Shown here: positions 1 to 14,000 of the stretch, in pieces
How the letters are laid out: every line of letters starts with the position of its first letter
Position numbering within the stretch: the first letter of the stretch is position 1
Assembly: GCA_947034895.1 (NCBI GenBank)
Contig: OX344765.1
Span: 25,611,001 to 25,675,000 of the forward strand
DNA: 64,000 bases
Reading direction: 5' to 3'
Source of the DNA: Rhytidiadelphus loreus
Taxonomy: Eukaryota > Streptophyta > Bryopsida > Hypnales > Hylocomiaceae
The notes under the pieces: generated by a model
What the model saw: only the letters and a program-made list of their open reading frames with translations
Told to the model about the DNA's origin: nothing
Database searches by the model: none
Position numbers and translations under genes: made by a program

Positions 1-345
1 AAGTGGCAAGTACTAAAAGATAACAACAAACAAGACTTAAGATGCAACAAGAAATAGCAACTAAGAAGCAATAAGAAACAAATGTTAAGAGGCAAAAAAA
101 AGAAACAAGAAGTAAGAACTAAAAAGCAATAAGAGGAAATAAAAAGCAAGAACTAAAAAGAAAAAAGAGTTGAAATGCAAGAAGAAGAAACAAGATTCAT
201 AAACTAAAAAGCAACAAGAAGCAAGAGCTAAGATGCAACAAGAACTAAAATGCAACAAAAAAACCAACAACTATGAAGCAAAAAACAACTATCAACAAGA
301 AAGAGCTAAGAGACAACAAAAGGCAAGGAAGAAGAGCTAAGAGAA
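1..345. repeat. purine-rich degenerate simple-sequence tract
   Basis: Short, imperfectly repeated words of the type aagaagcaa, aagatgcaac and aagaactaaa fill this stretch. It runs off the left window edge, so its full size is unknown. The bottom strand has a hydrophobic-looking frame, but this follows directly from the repeat composition and is not evidence of a gene. Confidence 0.7.
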
Positions 346-497
346 GTGGTGGCTAGGGTTTCAAAATCCTAAAGAAGTGACAACTAGGGTTTCAAAATCC
401 TAAAGAAATGACGGCTAGGGTTTCAAAATTCTAAAAAAGTGGTGATTAGGTTTGAAAATCCCAAAAAAGAATTTGCTAGGATTTCAAAATTTTAAAC
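346..497 (+). repeat. 31-bp tandem repeat containing telo-box-like words
   Basis: Four full units begin at 346, 377, 408 and 439, with a partial fifth from 470. Each carries a form of CTAGGGTTTCAAAAT followed by an A-rich spacer. TAGGGTTT is the complement of the plant telo-box AAACCCTA. Divergence rises toward the last unit. Whether it has any regulatory role cannot be told from sequence. Confidence 0.8.
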
Positions 498-3269
498 AAT
501 GACTTGTCTATATTTTTTTGGATTGCCCATATTTTTCTTGTGCTACCTAAAAATAAAAATATCACTCCCATGAAAATATGACTAAAAATGTGACTCAACG
601 TTTTCCAAACATATTCCCTATATTCTCTATGAAATACTTTGGTGTTCCCAATGGGTGTATAATATACTCTTGTAAAGTACAAGGTCCAAAAATGACTAGC
701 AGTCATATTTGTAGTCATATTTATCCCCAAGGTGTTGGCATCCAAGAATATGACTGTGAGCAGTCACTAGTCATCCTTACTCATATTTTTGGAGTCATAA
801 AACACTACTATTGTTGTAGTGTAACTTTTTTTCAGAAGATGCACTTGGTGAGTGTTTTTGAGCCTATGGTCTAAGTGTTTGCGCCAAATTTTTTGGAGAT
901 CTTTTGCAATTGAACCTTCTAGGCCATCAACAATTCAAATAAAGTCATCTCAAATTAAACTTCAAGAAAGTTGCAAATTTCTTCTTGAAGAATAACATTC
1001 ATTGCTTCAATATTGTTCAAAGAGATAATTTTGAATTTATGTACTTTCAAACCTAAGCGCCATGCTGCCATCTTCTTCACCTTGAAAGGATAGGCCTATG
1101 ACTAGTTTTTCAAACTTTAAAGTTCCTTTCTTTGTATGCTCCTATTTCAAAACTATATATGAATAAATTTCTTTTCAAGGGATCTGATCATATGTTTTCT
1201 ATAAGTCAAACAAATTTCAGATTTTTTGTGAAATTTTGAATAAAAAGTGAAAAAAATTAATATCAAATACAAAATATGCTTTAAAAGTCTGAAATATTTT
1301 CCACAAGTGTATATCATAGTATAGAAAATCATAGTGCAATTCTTTTGTAATTTCATTCTAAAGTTAGAAAATTAAAACACTGTGGTAGTAGGCCCAAAGT
1401 TCAAATTGCAATAAAATATTCAATTTGATGAATTTTTCAAATTTTAAGTTGGAGATGAAACCAAATTTGATAAGCTTTATTTCTTTAGTTGGTTTTAAAT
1501 TCAAAAACAATCCTTTTTATGACTGAAATTCAAATCAAGAGAAGGAAGCAAAAGTTGTCAAAATATACTACTAACATAATCATCAATAAATTTGTCATTT
1601 CCTTTGTTCCTCATGTAGGGAAGTCTATAACTATCGCTTGGAGGAAAATGAGTTTAAGCAATTCTTCAAAAAATTGGATGAAAAAAAGACTTTCTTCCCC
1701 CAAAAGGCCTCTTTGAAATCATTCAAAAGTCACAAAATGTCTTTTGAAGTGTTTCAAAGTTAATGATAATTTTGAATATCATGCATTAAGCCCAAATAAA
1801 AGGGGCATATGACAATATGCATTTATAATAGGAACCAATATATGTTTCTATCATCTATTGTTGACAACTAATCTAATTGATACAATCCAACCATTAGAGT
1901 TATGTAGAACTAATAATTTCTATCCCACCTACTCATGAGATTCATTTAATCTAGGGTGGTTGCAAGAAATATCTATAATATTTTATGTCATAGTCACCTT
2001 GCATGATGATTTGTTTTTTGGCCATAAATTTGCATTGTGACTCCAAATGACTCAAGATCCATAAGTAAGGTACTCATGATTGTTGAAGTAACCAACCTAT
2101 GAAAGGCAAATTGCCCAACTTAGACACTTAGAAAATAATTCATTACAATCTTACATCAACAATGGATTATGGTAAGATGACCATTTTGAGTACACTTTTC
2201 TATGGTTTTGGAGTAGTCTAAAGACTCTTTTGAGCCAATTGGATAACACACTTCAAAAATTCATAACAAATTCTACTTTGTCATAAAAATAAAATTTCAA
2301 TAGCTCTCTTCATTTCTCACATTTGTCTTTATATGTTAAAAGAATTTTAAATTTAAATTTTTAAAATAATGTCAACAAAGCAAACCAATTATTTTTCCTA
2401 TCATAGGATGGTTTACCTTATACACCTTGGCTGATTTTTTTGCATTTTTCAAAAATGTTTGACTATCCACAAATAGCCCCTAGTTTTTGTGATTTTGTCA
2501 TACTTTCATAATTGATTTTTCTTAGTACTATTTAGTATCCCAAATAAAAAATTTGGGCCTAACATTTGAAAGAGATGGTCTTCTAGTAGACTTACAACTA
2601 TTGTTCAAAGAAATTCTACAAACAGATAATTGTATGTTGTATAGAAGTCCATAAATTGAGCTTCTTTTGCTTATATTTCAAAATATGTAAAATATTATTT
2701 TGGTGGTCTTTTGGTGAATGGCCATTGTTATATAGTTGTTACAAATGTTTTATTTTTATTTTTTAAATCATATTTTTTATAGATTAAAACACATAATACT
2801 GAAATATCTATTTTTTTAAGATTTTGTATTTTTCAGTCCTCCTATGTAGAGAATTTTCCTATGCTTTATCTTCCTAGGGTACAATCTTCTTAAAAGTATA
2901 TATATTGGCCATTTAAAAAATAATGATAATAATTTATTTTCTAATTTTAAAGAATTCAAGAAAACTAAGCATGAGTATTGTGAAAATGCAACTAAATCAA
3001 AAGGTGTTTCTTGTAGTCACCTTCTAATTTATTTCTACTATGTAGAAAAGGCCCTTGAGAACAAAAAATTACAATTTTTAAAGTCTATGTGATTTTTGAA
3101 AGAAAGATAAAAGAGATGGTGGTGAAAATATCAATACTTCTATTACTATTAATAATTTTAAAGGCAAATGTTTTTTATAATTTTATTTGAACCTTAAATA
3201 AATAATGTAGATATTGTACACCAAAAATTCATGATTTTATTGTTGGAGTTTGAAAAGTGTTTAGGGTAT
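498..3269. other. AT-rich intergenic DNA, no gene seen
   Basis: Open frames here are under 100 codons, low in complexity and without recognisable domains. No RNA gene or structured repeat stood out. Confidence 0.6.
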
Positions 3270-3549
3270 CATTAGATGGTTTTTGAGGCCTCTAAGAGAC
3301 TGCGGGTTCCCCTGCTGCGAGAACGCAGGGAATCGGACAGTTGGCTTGCCACCTCAGCGTCCTACGTGGTCGAGAGGCGACCAGGTTATTTCTGGAATTT
3401 TTTTTCAACTTCTTTTATCATTTGAAGAATTTTAAATTTTTTTTTTTTTTCAAATTTTTTTCCGACAGTCGGCTGTCCTTCACTACAAGGAACAGTGAAG
3501 GGGAACAGTCTTGAAACGAGCTCTCCCTGGCCTCAAAAAACATGTAATG
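3270..3549. mobile_element. MITE family A, copy 1
   Basis: The left end CATTAGATGGTTTTTGAGG mirrors the right end, whose complement is CATTACATGTTTTTTGAGG. The 280-bp body has GC-rich subterminal parts and a poly-T core, the layout shared with the copies at 10,189, 54,310 and 56,628. It has no coding capacity. A target duplication is not clear. Confidence 0.75.
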
Positions 3550-5039
3550 GTTAAATTGGCTCCTCATTCATTGGTTTGAATTTAGTTCTAACACCACAAA
3601 GCCTATGCTTTTGTTGGATTGTATACCTTGTACAATACATTCATTTAAGGTTGATTTTGTCTTTCAAGTAATTGACCTTTGTTTGTACAACCATTTCAAA
3701 TTTGGAAACCCAAGTTGTTAGGCTTTTTCCAATGTACACAATATAACAACCTCGGACTAAGGGTCTCAAAATGTAATTGTCTTTATTTCAAGAAATATTC
3801 ACAATAAAGTGACATATACAATTGACTTTTCTAAACTATTGATTGACTAACTTTACAACTACAAATCATTTAACCAAAAGTAGCTTGCTCTAAGTACTAT
3901 TTATTGACTAAAATACTCTTGAACGATCATTTTAAGGAACCCTAGCACTGTAAAATTTTGGCCATTTTTCTAGCTTTATTTTGTTGGCATTTGATTACTA
4001 GGTTTGACAATGTTAGTCACGTAGCCTTTTACACTTTATTAACCCCTATGGAACTCTAAATTTACGTTGAGGGATGAAATTGTTGAAGATTGTCAATTTA
4101 TGGTGCATTGTACAAAAAAATATTTTAATTTTAATTTATTTTAAATTCAAATTTAACAATTTGTATAAGGCTACTTTGAAAATATAGGGAACAATTTGGA
4201 AACTTTAATGGCGTTGATTGCAAATTAATAGCAATTGAAGTTAAAAGGGAAAAAAAATCAATCTTGTTCTACAATAGTCCTCTTAGAGAGAGATTTTAAC
4301 ATCACATCATCACATATCATACTATATTACTTACTTATTTGACAAATTTTAGAAGTAGATCTCAAAGAAGTTAGGCAAATGCTATTCAAATCTTTATTCT
4401 GGACCTCAATTTTTTGAAAGCATCCAAAATTTTAATCTAGGAAACCAACTAAAGGAAAACAAAACATTTTTATGAAAGTGAAACATATGCAAGCCTTATG
4501 TCAAAATTTCAATAAGATCCATTCAAAATTGACTTGGTAGAAACCTACCCCAATTTCTATTTGGTTACATCAAGACTAATTGTTGTTTATGGGTTAAATA
4601 ATTTAAAATGTTCTCCACAATAAAATGGCTAGAGTTAGAATGTTATATTTATCATACTCACACCCTTAGCAAATAAATACCTACAATTAAATTTTTTTTA
4701 GAAACTTTCATTGATAATCAAAGGCAATTTATCAACCTAATTAATAATGATATGTACTGAAAGTACGCATTTATAAAGAACTAGTAGCACTATTGTTGCA
4801 AAATCTGCAACAACACCCCTTCTTACAAAAAAACAAAACATTTCTTTAGTTTACCAACAATGGATTTTAGACTCAAGAATGCTTTCAAAATTTTAATGAA
4901 AATTTTAAAGGATGAATAAGTAACCATTGAAATGGATGAAATCATAACATTGGGCCATAGCACTATGCTTTTAATATGAGAGATTATTAGAATTTGTGTT
5001 GATTTTGAGAACTTGCTTCTTCAATTGAAACATATATAG
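3550..5039. other. AT-rich intergenic DNA, no gene seen
   Basis: Nothing beyond AT-rich unique-looking sequence is visible. Confidence 0.5.
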
Positions 5040-5229
5040 GTAGAACCTCTCTTAGTGCATGGTGTTGGGGGACTATGCACTAAGAGAGGTTTATCTATGG
5101 AAAGAGGTGTAATGAATGGGCACCTAACAAATGTCAACTTCCAACACTATTTTTTAGAAAATGTCCTTCAAATTGGCACCTATAAACTCCATCATGTGCT
5201 AATTGAGGATGTACTAAGAGAGGTTCTAC
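5040..5229. mobile_element. small inverted-repeat element (possible MITE)
   Basis: Perfect 17-bp terminal inverted repeats GTAGAACCTCTCTTAGT (5,040-5,056) and ACTAAGAGAGGTTCTAC (5,213-5,229) bound about 190 bp. A second complementary copy of the word lies at about 5,074-5,090, so the left end can also fold into a local hairpin with a 14-nt loop. The 63-codon frame inside is probably incidental. No target duplication was identified. Confidence 0.55.
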
Positions 5230-6769
5230 TTGTATCCCAAATATGAAAATGACTAAGGTATGTGCACTTATAATTTCAATTTAACATAGTTTATAGTATT
5301 AAACATAAATCATTTTTAAAATTGGATATTATTAGAAACTAGAAGGAGATTCCAACACACTTTGGCATGCATTATTTGGACACTAAATGAATTAGTTCTA
5401 AAATTTTAAAGTATCATCTCTAAATGTACTCTAAACCAATATTAGGCTCTTGTATTAACCCTCATATTTTAACTTTGTACATCTTGCGTAATCAACATCT
5501 AGTTTTTTGTAATACTTTTTGGTTTAAATGTAGGTGTGGCACTTTTGACATTGTTGATTATAGTGGCACATATCTCATTATTGATAACCTCACTTTTGAC
5601 ATTGTTGAGAACTTTTACCTCATTATTTGGAATTGAATGGTTCAAATTTTTTTGGATCAATATCAACCTATATAATCTCCAAAAAATAATACGGAGTAAT
5701 TTATACATTTTTTAGAATATATTTTTTGCTACTTGATATGACAATCAAATAAAAAAAACATATAACTTTTGCAATATTTATTAGAATGGTATGAAACAAA
5801 GCTTCATATGTAGATTATGATGAGTAGTATCTATCCTAAAAATTTAATGAAAACTTCCAAATTTTGAAGTCAATAAAGCTTGGCCAAGTTTCAAAAAGCC
5901 CAGAGTGGGCTCCTTAAAACTTTATGAGTTAATTTTGCAATCTCCCACAATGCTAAGCCAATTTGCCTATAAGGCTTGTGAATTGGATTAAGGACTCTAA
6001 AAGCATTGATGATGTTATTGTCTTCAAGAACCTAGACTCTAAAGTCATACAAACCACCTGAGCATAATACTTTAAAAAACGTTAAGACAACCTCCAAACT
6101 AGCACCTATAAAATCCTTAATCATTTGAATGTTGTAAAATTTTGAATTCCTTATTTCTCTAAGTAAATGACAGAGATAACTAGATGGGATCCAAATTTGG
6201 ACTTGTAATTGTTATGGACATTCTAGAACCTTCTAAATATCTTGAGAGCATTCTAGCATCTTTTGGAAGCTTCTACAATCCTCCAGAAACTTTTGTAGTT
6301 TTTTAAAAACTCCCATAGTCTTCCGGAAGTTTACATCCATTGTATATTCCTTGAGATTGGGCTAAAATTCATTATAAGTTATTATTATTAGGGTCATATA
6401 ATATAGGAGTTGCATATCTAGAGAATTTACACTAAAAGAAGCTCTTGCAATTGCAAAGTGTGAATTTGTTGAAGTTATTATTGACATTATTAAGTGAAAA
6501 AGACAAACTATAGATAATATCATGACTTCAAATGTATAAGGAAGAAGAGGCAAAGAAGATGAAGGTGAAAAGAATGAGCACGCATACGGGAGCTGTATTT
6601 CTCATGTGGGTCTTATTGGAGAAAGAGAGACTCAGGCTTCAAATCATTTTTCTAGTAATCATTGTGCAAAGGCTACCAAGAAAAACTTTGGTGCAATTAG
6701 AAGATCTTGAGTAAATTACTAAGGTAACTCTAAAAACTTCTGGAACGCTACATGCTTGGGAGACACCCA
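5230..6769. other. intergenic DNA, no gene seen
   Basis: AT-rich, with only short frames lacking domain resemblance. GC content rises from about 6,770 as the host gene's 5' flank begins. Confidence 0.5.
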
Positions 6770-7269
6770 TTCCAATAGGGGTGCACCGTACCAAGCCGAG
6801 ACTGCGGGCCAGGCCGGGCAGGATACTCTACTGTAGCGGCAAATTTGCTTCACATGGCTTGTTGTTGCTCAGAAATGCCGTTCGCAAGCTCCGAACGCAT
6901 CGTGACACATGATGGTGTCCTCTCAACTGGCTCGTTTTTTTCCCCTCGCAGTTTACAGGTGGTGTGCTTGCAGTAAGTTAGAATTGAACGACGACTGTGC
7001 GTGGAAGGCAGGTCTGTGGCGGAAGGCAGTACAGTAGGTCAGTTCCTTTGCCGGCACCTAAGTTAGACTCAGTCAAGCGGTCTCTGTGCAAGGAATTTTG
7101 CACGCCGGCTGCCTGTGTCGAGCTGGCAGGGCAGCATATCCCCGGGCTGCAGCGCCGAGACAACGTCCGGATCGATCGGAGTGGATCGAGATGCTCTTAT
7201 GATCTCCTTCTGTGTCCCGTGGACAGCAGTTTGGAGTGGAGAGCACCGCACCTCTCTGAATTTCTCACG

Positions 7270-7935
7270 GTAGCAAGTCCTTCAGTGTTTCATTTCTTGT
7301 AGATTGTGGCGGTTTCTAACTCGCAAGTGTGGATGGTATCGATCATACGTAGCTCGCAACGAGTTGTTACGTTGAACGTTAGACATGTTCATTCTGTTTT
7401 TGGAGTCATTGGGGTGTACTGGAACTTGAGGACCAGTCTCAATTCTCTGTACAGCTCTCTGTTGCTAGACTTTACGAATTATTTTTCTTGTAGATTATGC
7501 CGGGTTTTGACTAGCAAGTGTGGTGAGTAGCTCATCTCGAGTCTTTCGATTGAAGGACATGTCCATTCTGATTTTGAGAGGCCAATGGGTTGTACTGGAA
7601 GAGCACTTGTCTGAATTTCTCTGCTAAGCTTTCTGTAGGTCATCTTGAATTATTGAATTTCTTGTAGATTTTGGCAGTTTTTGACTAGCAAGTGCGGGAA
7701 GTAGCTCGCTTCGGTTGTTTACAGTGAAGGACATGTCCCCTACGATTTTTGAGACCACTGGGGTGTACTGCAAGCGCACTTGTCTGAATTTCTGTGCACA
7801 ACTCTCTGTAGGTCATCTTGAAGTGTTGAATTTCATGTAGATTCTAGCGATTGTAGCAGTTGACTAGCAATTGTGGTTGCACTCTTCAACTTTTACATTG
7901 AAGGATAATATGTCCATTCTAATATTTTGAAGGTC
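7270..7935 (+). promoter_or_regulatory. 5' flank of the phospholipase gene with degenerate ~175-190-bp tandem repeats
   Basis: Four diverged repeats share the words TTGTAGATT, a form of TTGACTAGCAAGTGTGG, ACATGTCCATTCTGATTTT and GGGGTGTACTGGAA. Anchor words fall near 7,297, 7,490, 7,664 and 7,837, a spacing of 173-192 bp. The block ends about 120 bp before the chosen ATG at 8,055, so it lies in the promoter, the leader or a leader intron. A regulatory role is inferred from position only. Confidence 0.55.
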
Positions 7936-8054
7936 TCTTGTATGGAAGGCGCGCGTTCATTGGCGTGTCTAGCAAGTCCCAGTTAGTTTTCTAGAATTAC
8001 ACTAGATTGGAATCGCTGACTTGGTTGCATTCTACATAAATTAGGTAGTCCCCC

Positions 8055-11000
8055 ATGAAGGAGGAGGCGGTCGTGATGGAGTATGCGTGGGACGATGAGA
8101 TCCTGTCCATCTTCCGCGAAGGGAAAACTTCGCTGCTCGAGTCGTTGAAGATCCACCCCGAGCCCGCCGGGGATCGTGGTCGGCGAATCACCATCCTCAG
8201 CCTCGATGGGGGTGGGGTCCGGGGAGTCATCCTGGCAAACATCCTGCAACAACTGGAAACGTTCCTGCAGGTCCTCTATTCGATCTCACCTTAAGCTTTG
8301 CAGCCTGAAAACACGATACATGAATTTATTCGATTGGGACGTTTTTTGTGATTTTAGTAAAGAAAATACTCCTTCGACAATATCGATGCATTTCTGTTTA
8401 GGTGGCGAGCTTGCAGTGCATACGGAGAGCATGATCATGTCTCAGAATCTTGCCCTTGTTTGATTTTACAGTGTCCTTTAATTTTGAGATCCTGTTGAGA
8501 TCCTGGATTGAGCCTTATTGACAAAGATCCAACCACTGAGGATTTGCGGTTATGTCCTCTAATGCGAAAATACACGCTTGTTTTGAAGAGTTTAATGTCC
8601 AGTAATGTGATAATACAAACTTGTTATGGACTAGATGATCTGCTAGTCAGAGAAAGCTGTTGGACACAATGCCAAGTCGTTTCTTTGAATCTCAAATGTA
8701 CAGTTTTGTACTTGAGAGACGCAATTGCCTTTACATTCAAGATGGGCATTATGAAAATGACCTCCCTTGCCGCCGAGCTACCAGCTCCTGTGCATTAAAG
8801 TTTCGGCAGTTGGAAAATTGACTAAAACATCAATTTCGTTAAACTGGAGTTCCACGTTCCAGGAGACGAAGGAGGCTAGGTTAGTTAAAAGGGATCACAC
8901 CGAAAAGAACACGCTGTTGAGGTTGCGCGGCCTAAAACGGAAATCTACTCCGGTCCTAGTTTTTGGAGCTTAGCGTAGACGTTACGTTCTTCACTTTGCT
9001 TGGTGCCGAAAGTTGCACCAATTTTTACAAAACTTGACGATCTATCTTGCGACCCATATATATAATGAATATGAGCAGGCTCAGGGTCAATCAGAACCTC
9101 AGTTAGATTTTCGAGCGGTATCAGGATTCTAAAGTGGATCATTGGTTGTTGCAGGAATTGGATGGTTCAGACGTGCGCATTGTGGATTACTTCGATTTGA
9201 TAGCGGGAACTAGCACAGGCGGGTTGATCACGGCGATGCTGGCCACGCCTAGTCGAGAGAAACCGACACGACCCATGTTCACTGCAGCCGAAATCATGGA
9301 CTTCTATAAGAAGAACGCCAGCCGAATATTTCCACAAGCAAGGTTTACCTTTCTGCATGGCTACCTCCATCACGTCCACCAGTCAATTTGATTTCGCTTG
9401 CTCTAAACGTGCAATGCATTAATTCTTGAAGGTTTGATAATTAGAAACGCGGTCGTCCCACTGTCAGATATATTGATTGGGGATTAATTTTCAATCCATT
9501 TGTTGTTTGCAGTCCCGGGGTGGAAACTCACAATACCGAGGTAGGTGCTTTCTGAACTTCTCTAATCCATAAGAAGGGGAAGAAGGGAACTTGTGTGTTA
9601 TTAGAGTTAATTGTAAAGTTTGTCCTGTGTTTGTGAACGTGTGTCAGAGGAAGGTTTAATTAAGAATAGAACAACATAAATATGGCACCAAACTCAATCA
9701 AACGGAGTTTGGGTGTTTCAGGGAGTTTGGTCCTGTATTTTTCCCAAACTTCGGCTGTTGGTCCTGTCTTGCAACACACTTTACAATTAACTCTATTATC
9801 TAGGTTATAAGATCATATATATAAGATCATGTATATAATTTTCTGAAACAAGGAGGAGCAATTAGACCCCTTAAGAGTTTTTTTAAATTATTAAATATTC
9901 TTATTTCTTAATTATCTTCTTAAAAGATCCTTCTAATAATGTTAGTTATTAGACTTTATCATTGCATTCACCACATTCAACTATTTGTGCCTTTGGATTT
10001 GTGAATTAGTTTTCATGACCATTCACCACCTAACTACTTTAATTACTTATTTAGTTATTTCCAAATGTAAAATTGAGCATTCCCAAGTAGACAACTCCCA
10101 TTATTATATGGTCTTGATTATAATCACTTATAATACATTTTAGTCCAATTTCAAGGGATATAATTTGTTTTAATGTCGAAAATTATTACATTACATGTGT
10201 TTTGGCTCTCAGGGAGGGCTGCGAGTTTCCAACTCGAACCCCCCGAGAACCACCGAAATCCGCAGTTCCCGGCCTATGCTGACCTGGCCGAGAGACGGCC
10301 AAGTCAGATTTTTCGAAAAAAAAAAAAAAAAAAAAAAAAAAATTAACTTTGTTTCTCAGTTTAAGGACTTAAATTTTTTTATTTTTTTATTTTTTTTCAA
10401 AAATAAATAAATCTGTCAGCGGCGTTCTTTGACTGCCGGGGGAACAGCGCCGGGGACGGCCCCGAAACGGCCCTTAAAATCCTGAAATCTCTTCTAATGT
10501 ATGAATTTTTTTAATATATGTATCATAGTCCAAGCTATTCAAATTTAAGGGCTTTTAAATAAAAAATTATGATTTTTTTATTATAAATAAAACATTGCTA
10601 TTAGATGATTTTTAGGGCCAAAACATGACTTTAAGTTTGTGAGAATTCCTAAATAGTTGGAAACAATGGAAAATTTTCTAAATCGGCGATTTGACATAGC
10701 TGTGACTATACCATGTCAAATAATATTAATTAATTAATAATTTTATTTAAAAATAATAATAATTAAAAATTAATTAATATTCTGATTGGTTCACAACTCA
10801 AGGAACAAGCTTGAAATGAACCTCCCTTGCCTTCAAATCTCATCTAATGAAATGATTTTTAATTTAATTGGAAAGAACTTCTTGTTTGGATTAAAAAAAT
10901 TATACATAGGTGTTTCAATTCTTCAAATATATTGGGAAGTTTTTTTTAATATATATGCAATCCAACATGTTCTACATCTCATTTCATTTCATTTGGTCTT

Positions 11001-14000
11001 CACTTAGCTTTTGGGTCCTTTTAATTTTGATATTATTTTTACAAAAGCCTTCTTCTAAGTTTTTTTAATGACGAAGACCCATGTATATAATACGAGAATT
11101 GCATGTACCTAGTAACCTAGGGGAGCATTCAATCAGATGATATTCCGGTTGCCTACAAATTGTAGAAATTGAACTCATTGATTGGACAATAGTAGTATCA
11201 TGGACATAGGCATGGACATTGCAAACCTTAATCATGTTGTCATTCTTGCAAAATTTGCTATGCACTCAAAAATGCTTAAAACTCTATCATGAAAAACAGT
11301 TGATAGAATTATATTTTAATAGAAACGATCTCACTTTCAAAATTTTAATGTTCCTTATGTAACATGAAGTGGGCCCCATACTACTAGAATAGGGCTTTCC
11401 TAGATAAGGTTTTGGAATTTATTAGAAATATCAGTTGTACCTCCTCTCATAATTTTTTTATTACAATGTTATCATAAGTTATCAAAGTTGAAGTACGTAG
11501 CTTATTTTGTTCTTCTTAAATTGTTGACCTCTACGTATTATACATGAGTTGCTACCTTGGATTTATAATGGTTCTATTGGAAACAATCAAAAGATTTTGA
11601 AAGCATTGGCAAGGTCGAAGTACGATCCACAAGGGCTAGAGATTCTACTAAAAGAGTATTTCAACCAAAGCGTTCTTAAGGATATGCTGAAGCATGTTAT
11701 CATCCCCTCATTTGATATCGAGTTCCTGCAACCCATTTTCTTCTCGTCAACAATGGTACGTCCATCCTCCAGGGTCATCTAGGTTTAACCTAATGTTTGT
11801 TAAAATGACACCAACTATCATTCTTTGGAGTATCATTTGTTTATTGACACCTTGGTTATCATTTTCATTTTGAGAACCCTAACTAAACAACACTAGAGTG
11901 TCATTAAATGATTGATTCCTCAAGAATAATAGGTGGTTTCATTCCAAGTTGTTTTTTATGCCCCATTTTCTAGTTTTGGATAAGTTTCAAGAACTGGGGT
12001 CCAAATTATAATGTTCAAGTGTCCTTTAGCTTTAGAATCTATAAATCTATAATAGGTATAGATTTGAGATTTATTTAGCTTTAGTTGGGCTCTCAATAAT
12101 CAATATAGGTCATTTTCAGTTGAACCATTTTGCTAATTAATTATGAGTTTTTCCTATTATGTAACAAATATGATCATTTGCTTTTGTGATTAAATTACAA
12201 CCCTTCAAATTACTTTATCTAGAGGAATTGTGGCCTAATTTGGAATGCCTAAGTATATGCTTGATTTTCCATTTCACTCTACCAACCAATTTTACTACAA
12301 GAAATATAGACAGTATACTATTGATTTTATGGTATTGAATCTGAGTGGAAATGGATTCCAATCTTGGAATGCCAAGAAACATTGCTTGCAATCTTGTGTT
12401 GCTAGGAGATCATGGATTTATTGAAAAAAATTGACAGGCAAAGGAATATGAGTTGGAAAATGTGCCATTGCATTTTGTATGTCGTGCCACGATGGCAACA
12501 CCCACATACTTTCCTCCTGCCCAATACAAACTTCAACATCAATCAGAGGTCCAAGTGTTGGAGAGGAGATTCAATATGATTGATGGTGTTGTTGCTGTGA
12601 ACAACCCGGTATGCCTCTCGTTCATCTTCTCTGGAGTATTTAACTTTTAATATTGAGAGGATCAAGAAGCTTATTGCCTTATTAGTCATATTATCAAATT
12701 GTTTCATTGATATCTTGAACAAAATTTTGAATGTTCAATTATGTACTTTTAGTTAAATAGATGGCTTGGAAACATGCAAATGGATTCCCTAATTAGAGCA
12801 ATTCATGTTATGTTCAAACATTTAAACACCTTTGTAAAAATATAGAATTTGAATGTGATGCTTTGTTTGAAACTCAATCAAACTCAATCAAGCCATGTAA
12901 ACGATGGATTTTGTCATTCACTTGCAAAGTTTCTCCATGTTTATATCTAGGGATAGTCTCAATATCTCACATGCTTCATAATCACAGTGCGCTTCATATT
13001 TGTTATAATTCGTGACCAATTCCTTTCTCAAACTTGAAGAAACTTTACTTATGATGCTATCACAAATACCATGTTTCCATTGATTTTGATCTTTGAATTT
13101 GTTCTTGAATGAGTTCAATGTAGACTAGATCACATGAGAATGGATCATGCATATCTGCATCTACTTTAAGATGTGCACTTCGTACATATTTGATCTGACC
13201 TGCTATTATTGATGGCTGCTAGACGTATGTGGCAATCACTCAAGCAATGAAGGACGTGAAAAGTGGAAGAATGTGCTCAGGTCGGGTTAATTATAAAGTA
13301 AGTGTCTATTGACATAGTGGGGGATTTTAGAGTGCAATTCTCCTCTACATTTTAACTTCTTATTTTGTAAAAAAAAATAACTTACTAATACAATGAATCC
13401 AAAACTTACAATATTTAATGTTTAATTAGGGCACTTTGCCACTAAATAACTTTTGCCTTTATGTGTTGGGATTCAAATACTAGTAACTTTTGTATTGCAA
13501 TTATGTAGAAGTTTGTTGTATTCTCCACTTTTTGTTTAGTTAGGAGGTTGCTTCCACAACACATTGCATAGGCATTTAAGACCATAGAGTAAAGGGCTAA
13601 AAGATTTCAGAGTTTAGTTTTCTAAGTTCAAACTTTGTTTTGAACAACATATTGATTGAGTGATTGGAGTTGTGTTGGTGTATGGGGAAAGGGCTACAGC
13701 GATCTATTGGTTCTATCGTTGGGGACGGGAAACCAAGTGCAAAGCTTCACCACAAATAAAATGGACCTAGTAGACATAGTGTTCAATGCGAGCTCCGACA
13801 TGGTTGACTACAACCTCAACATCATCTTTGAATCCCAAAAAGCATCCCGAAATTACTTACGAATCACAGTATGCAATCTTCTAGACCTTGTATGCACATG
13901 ATTTCAAAGTTTGTGGTGAATTTTGATGCCAAGTATGCAATCTTCTAGACCTTGTATGCACATGATTTCAAAGTTTGTGGCGAATTTTGATGCCAAGTGT

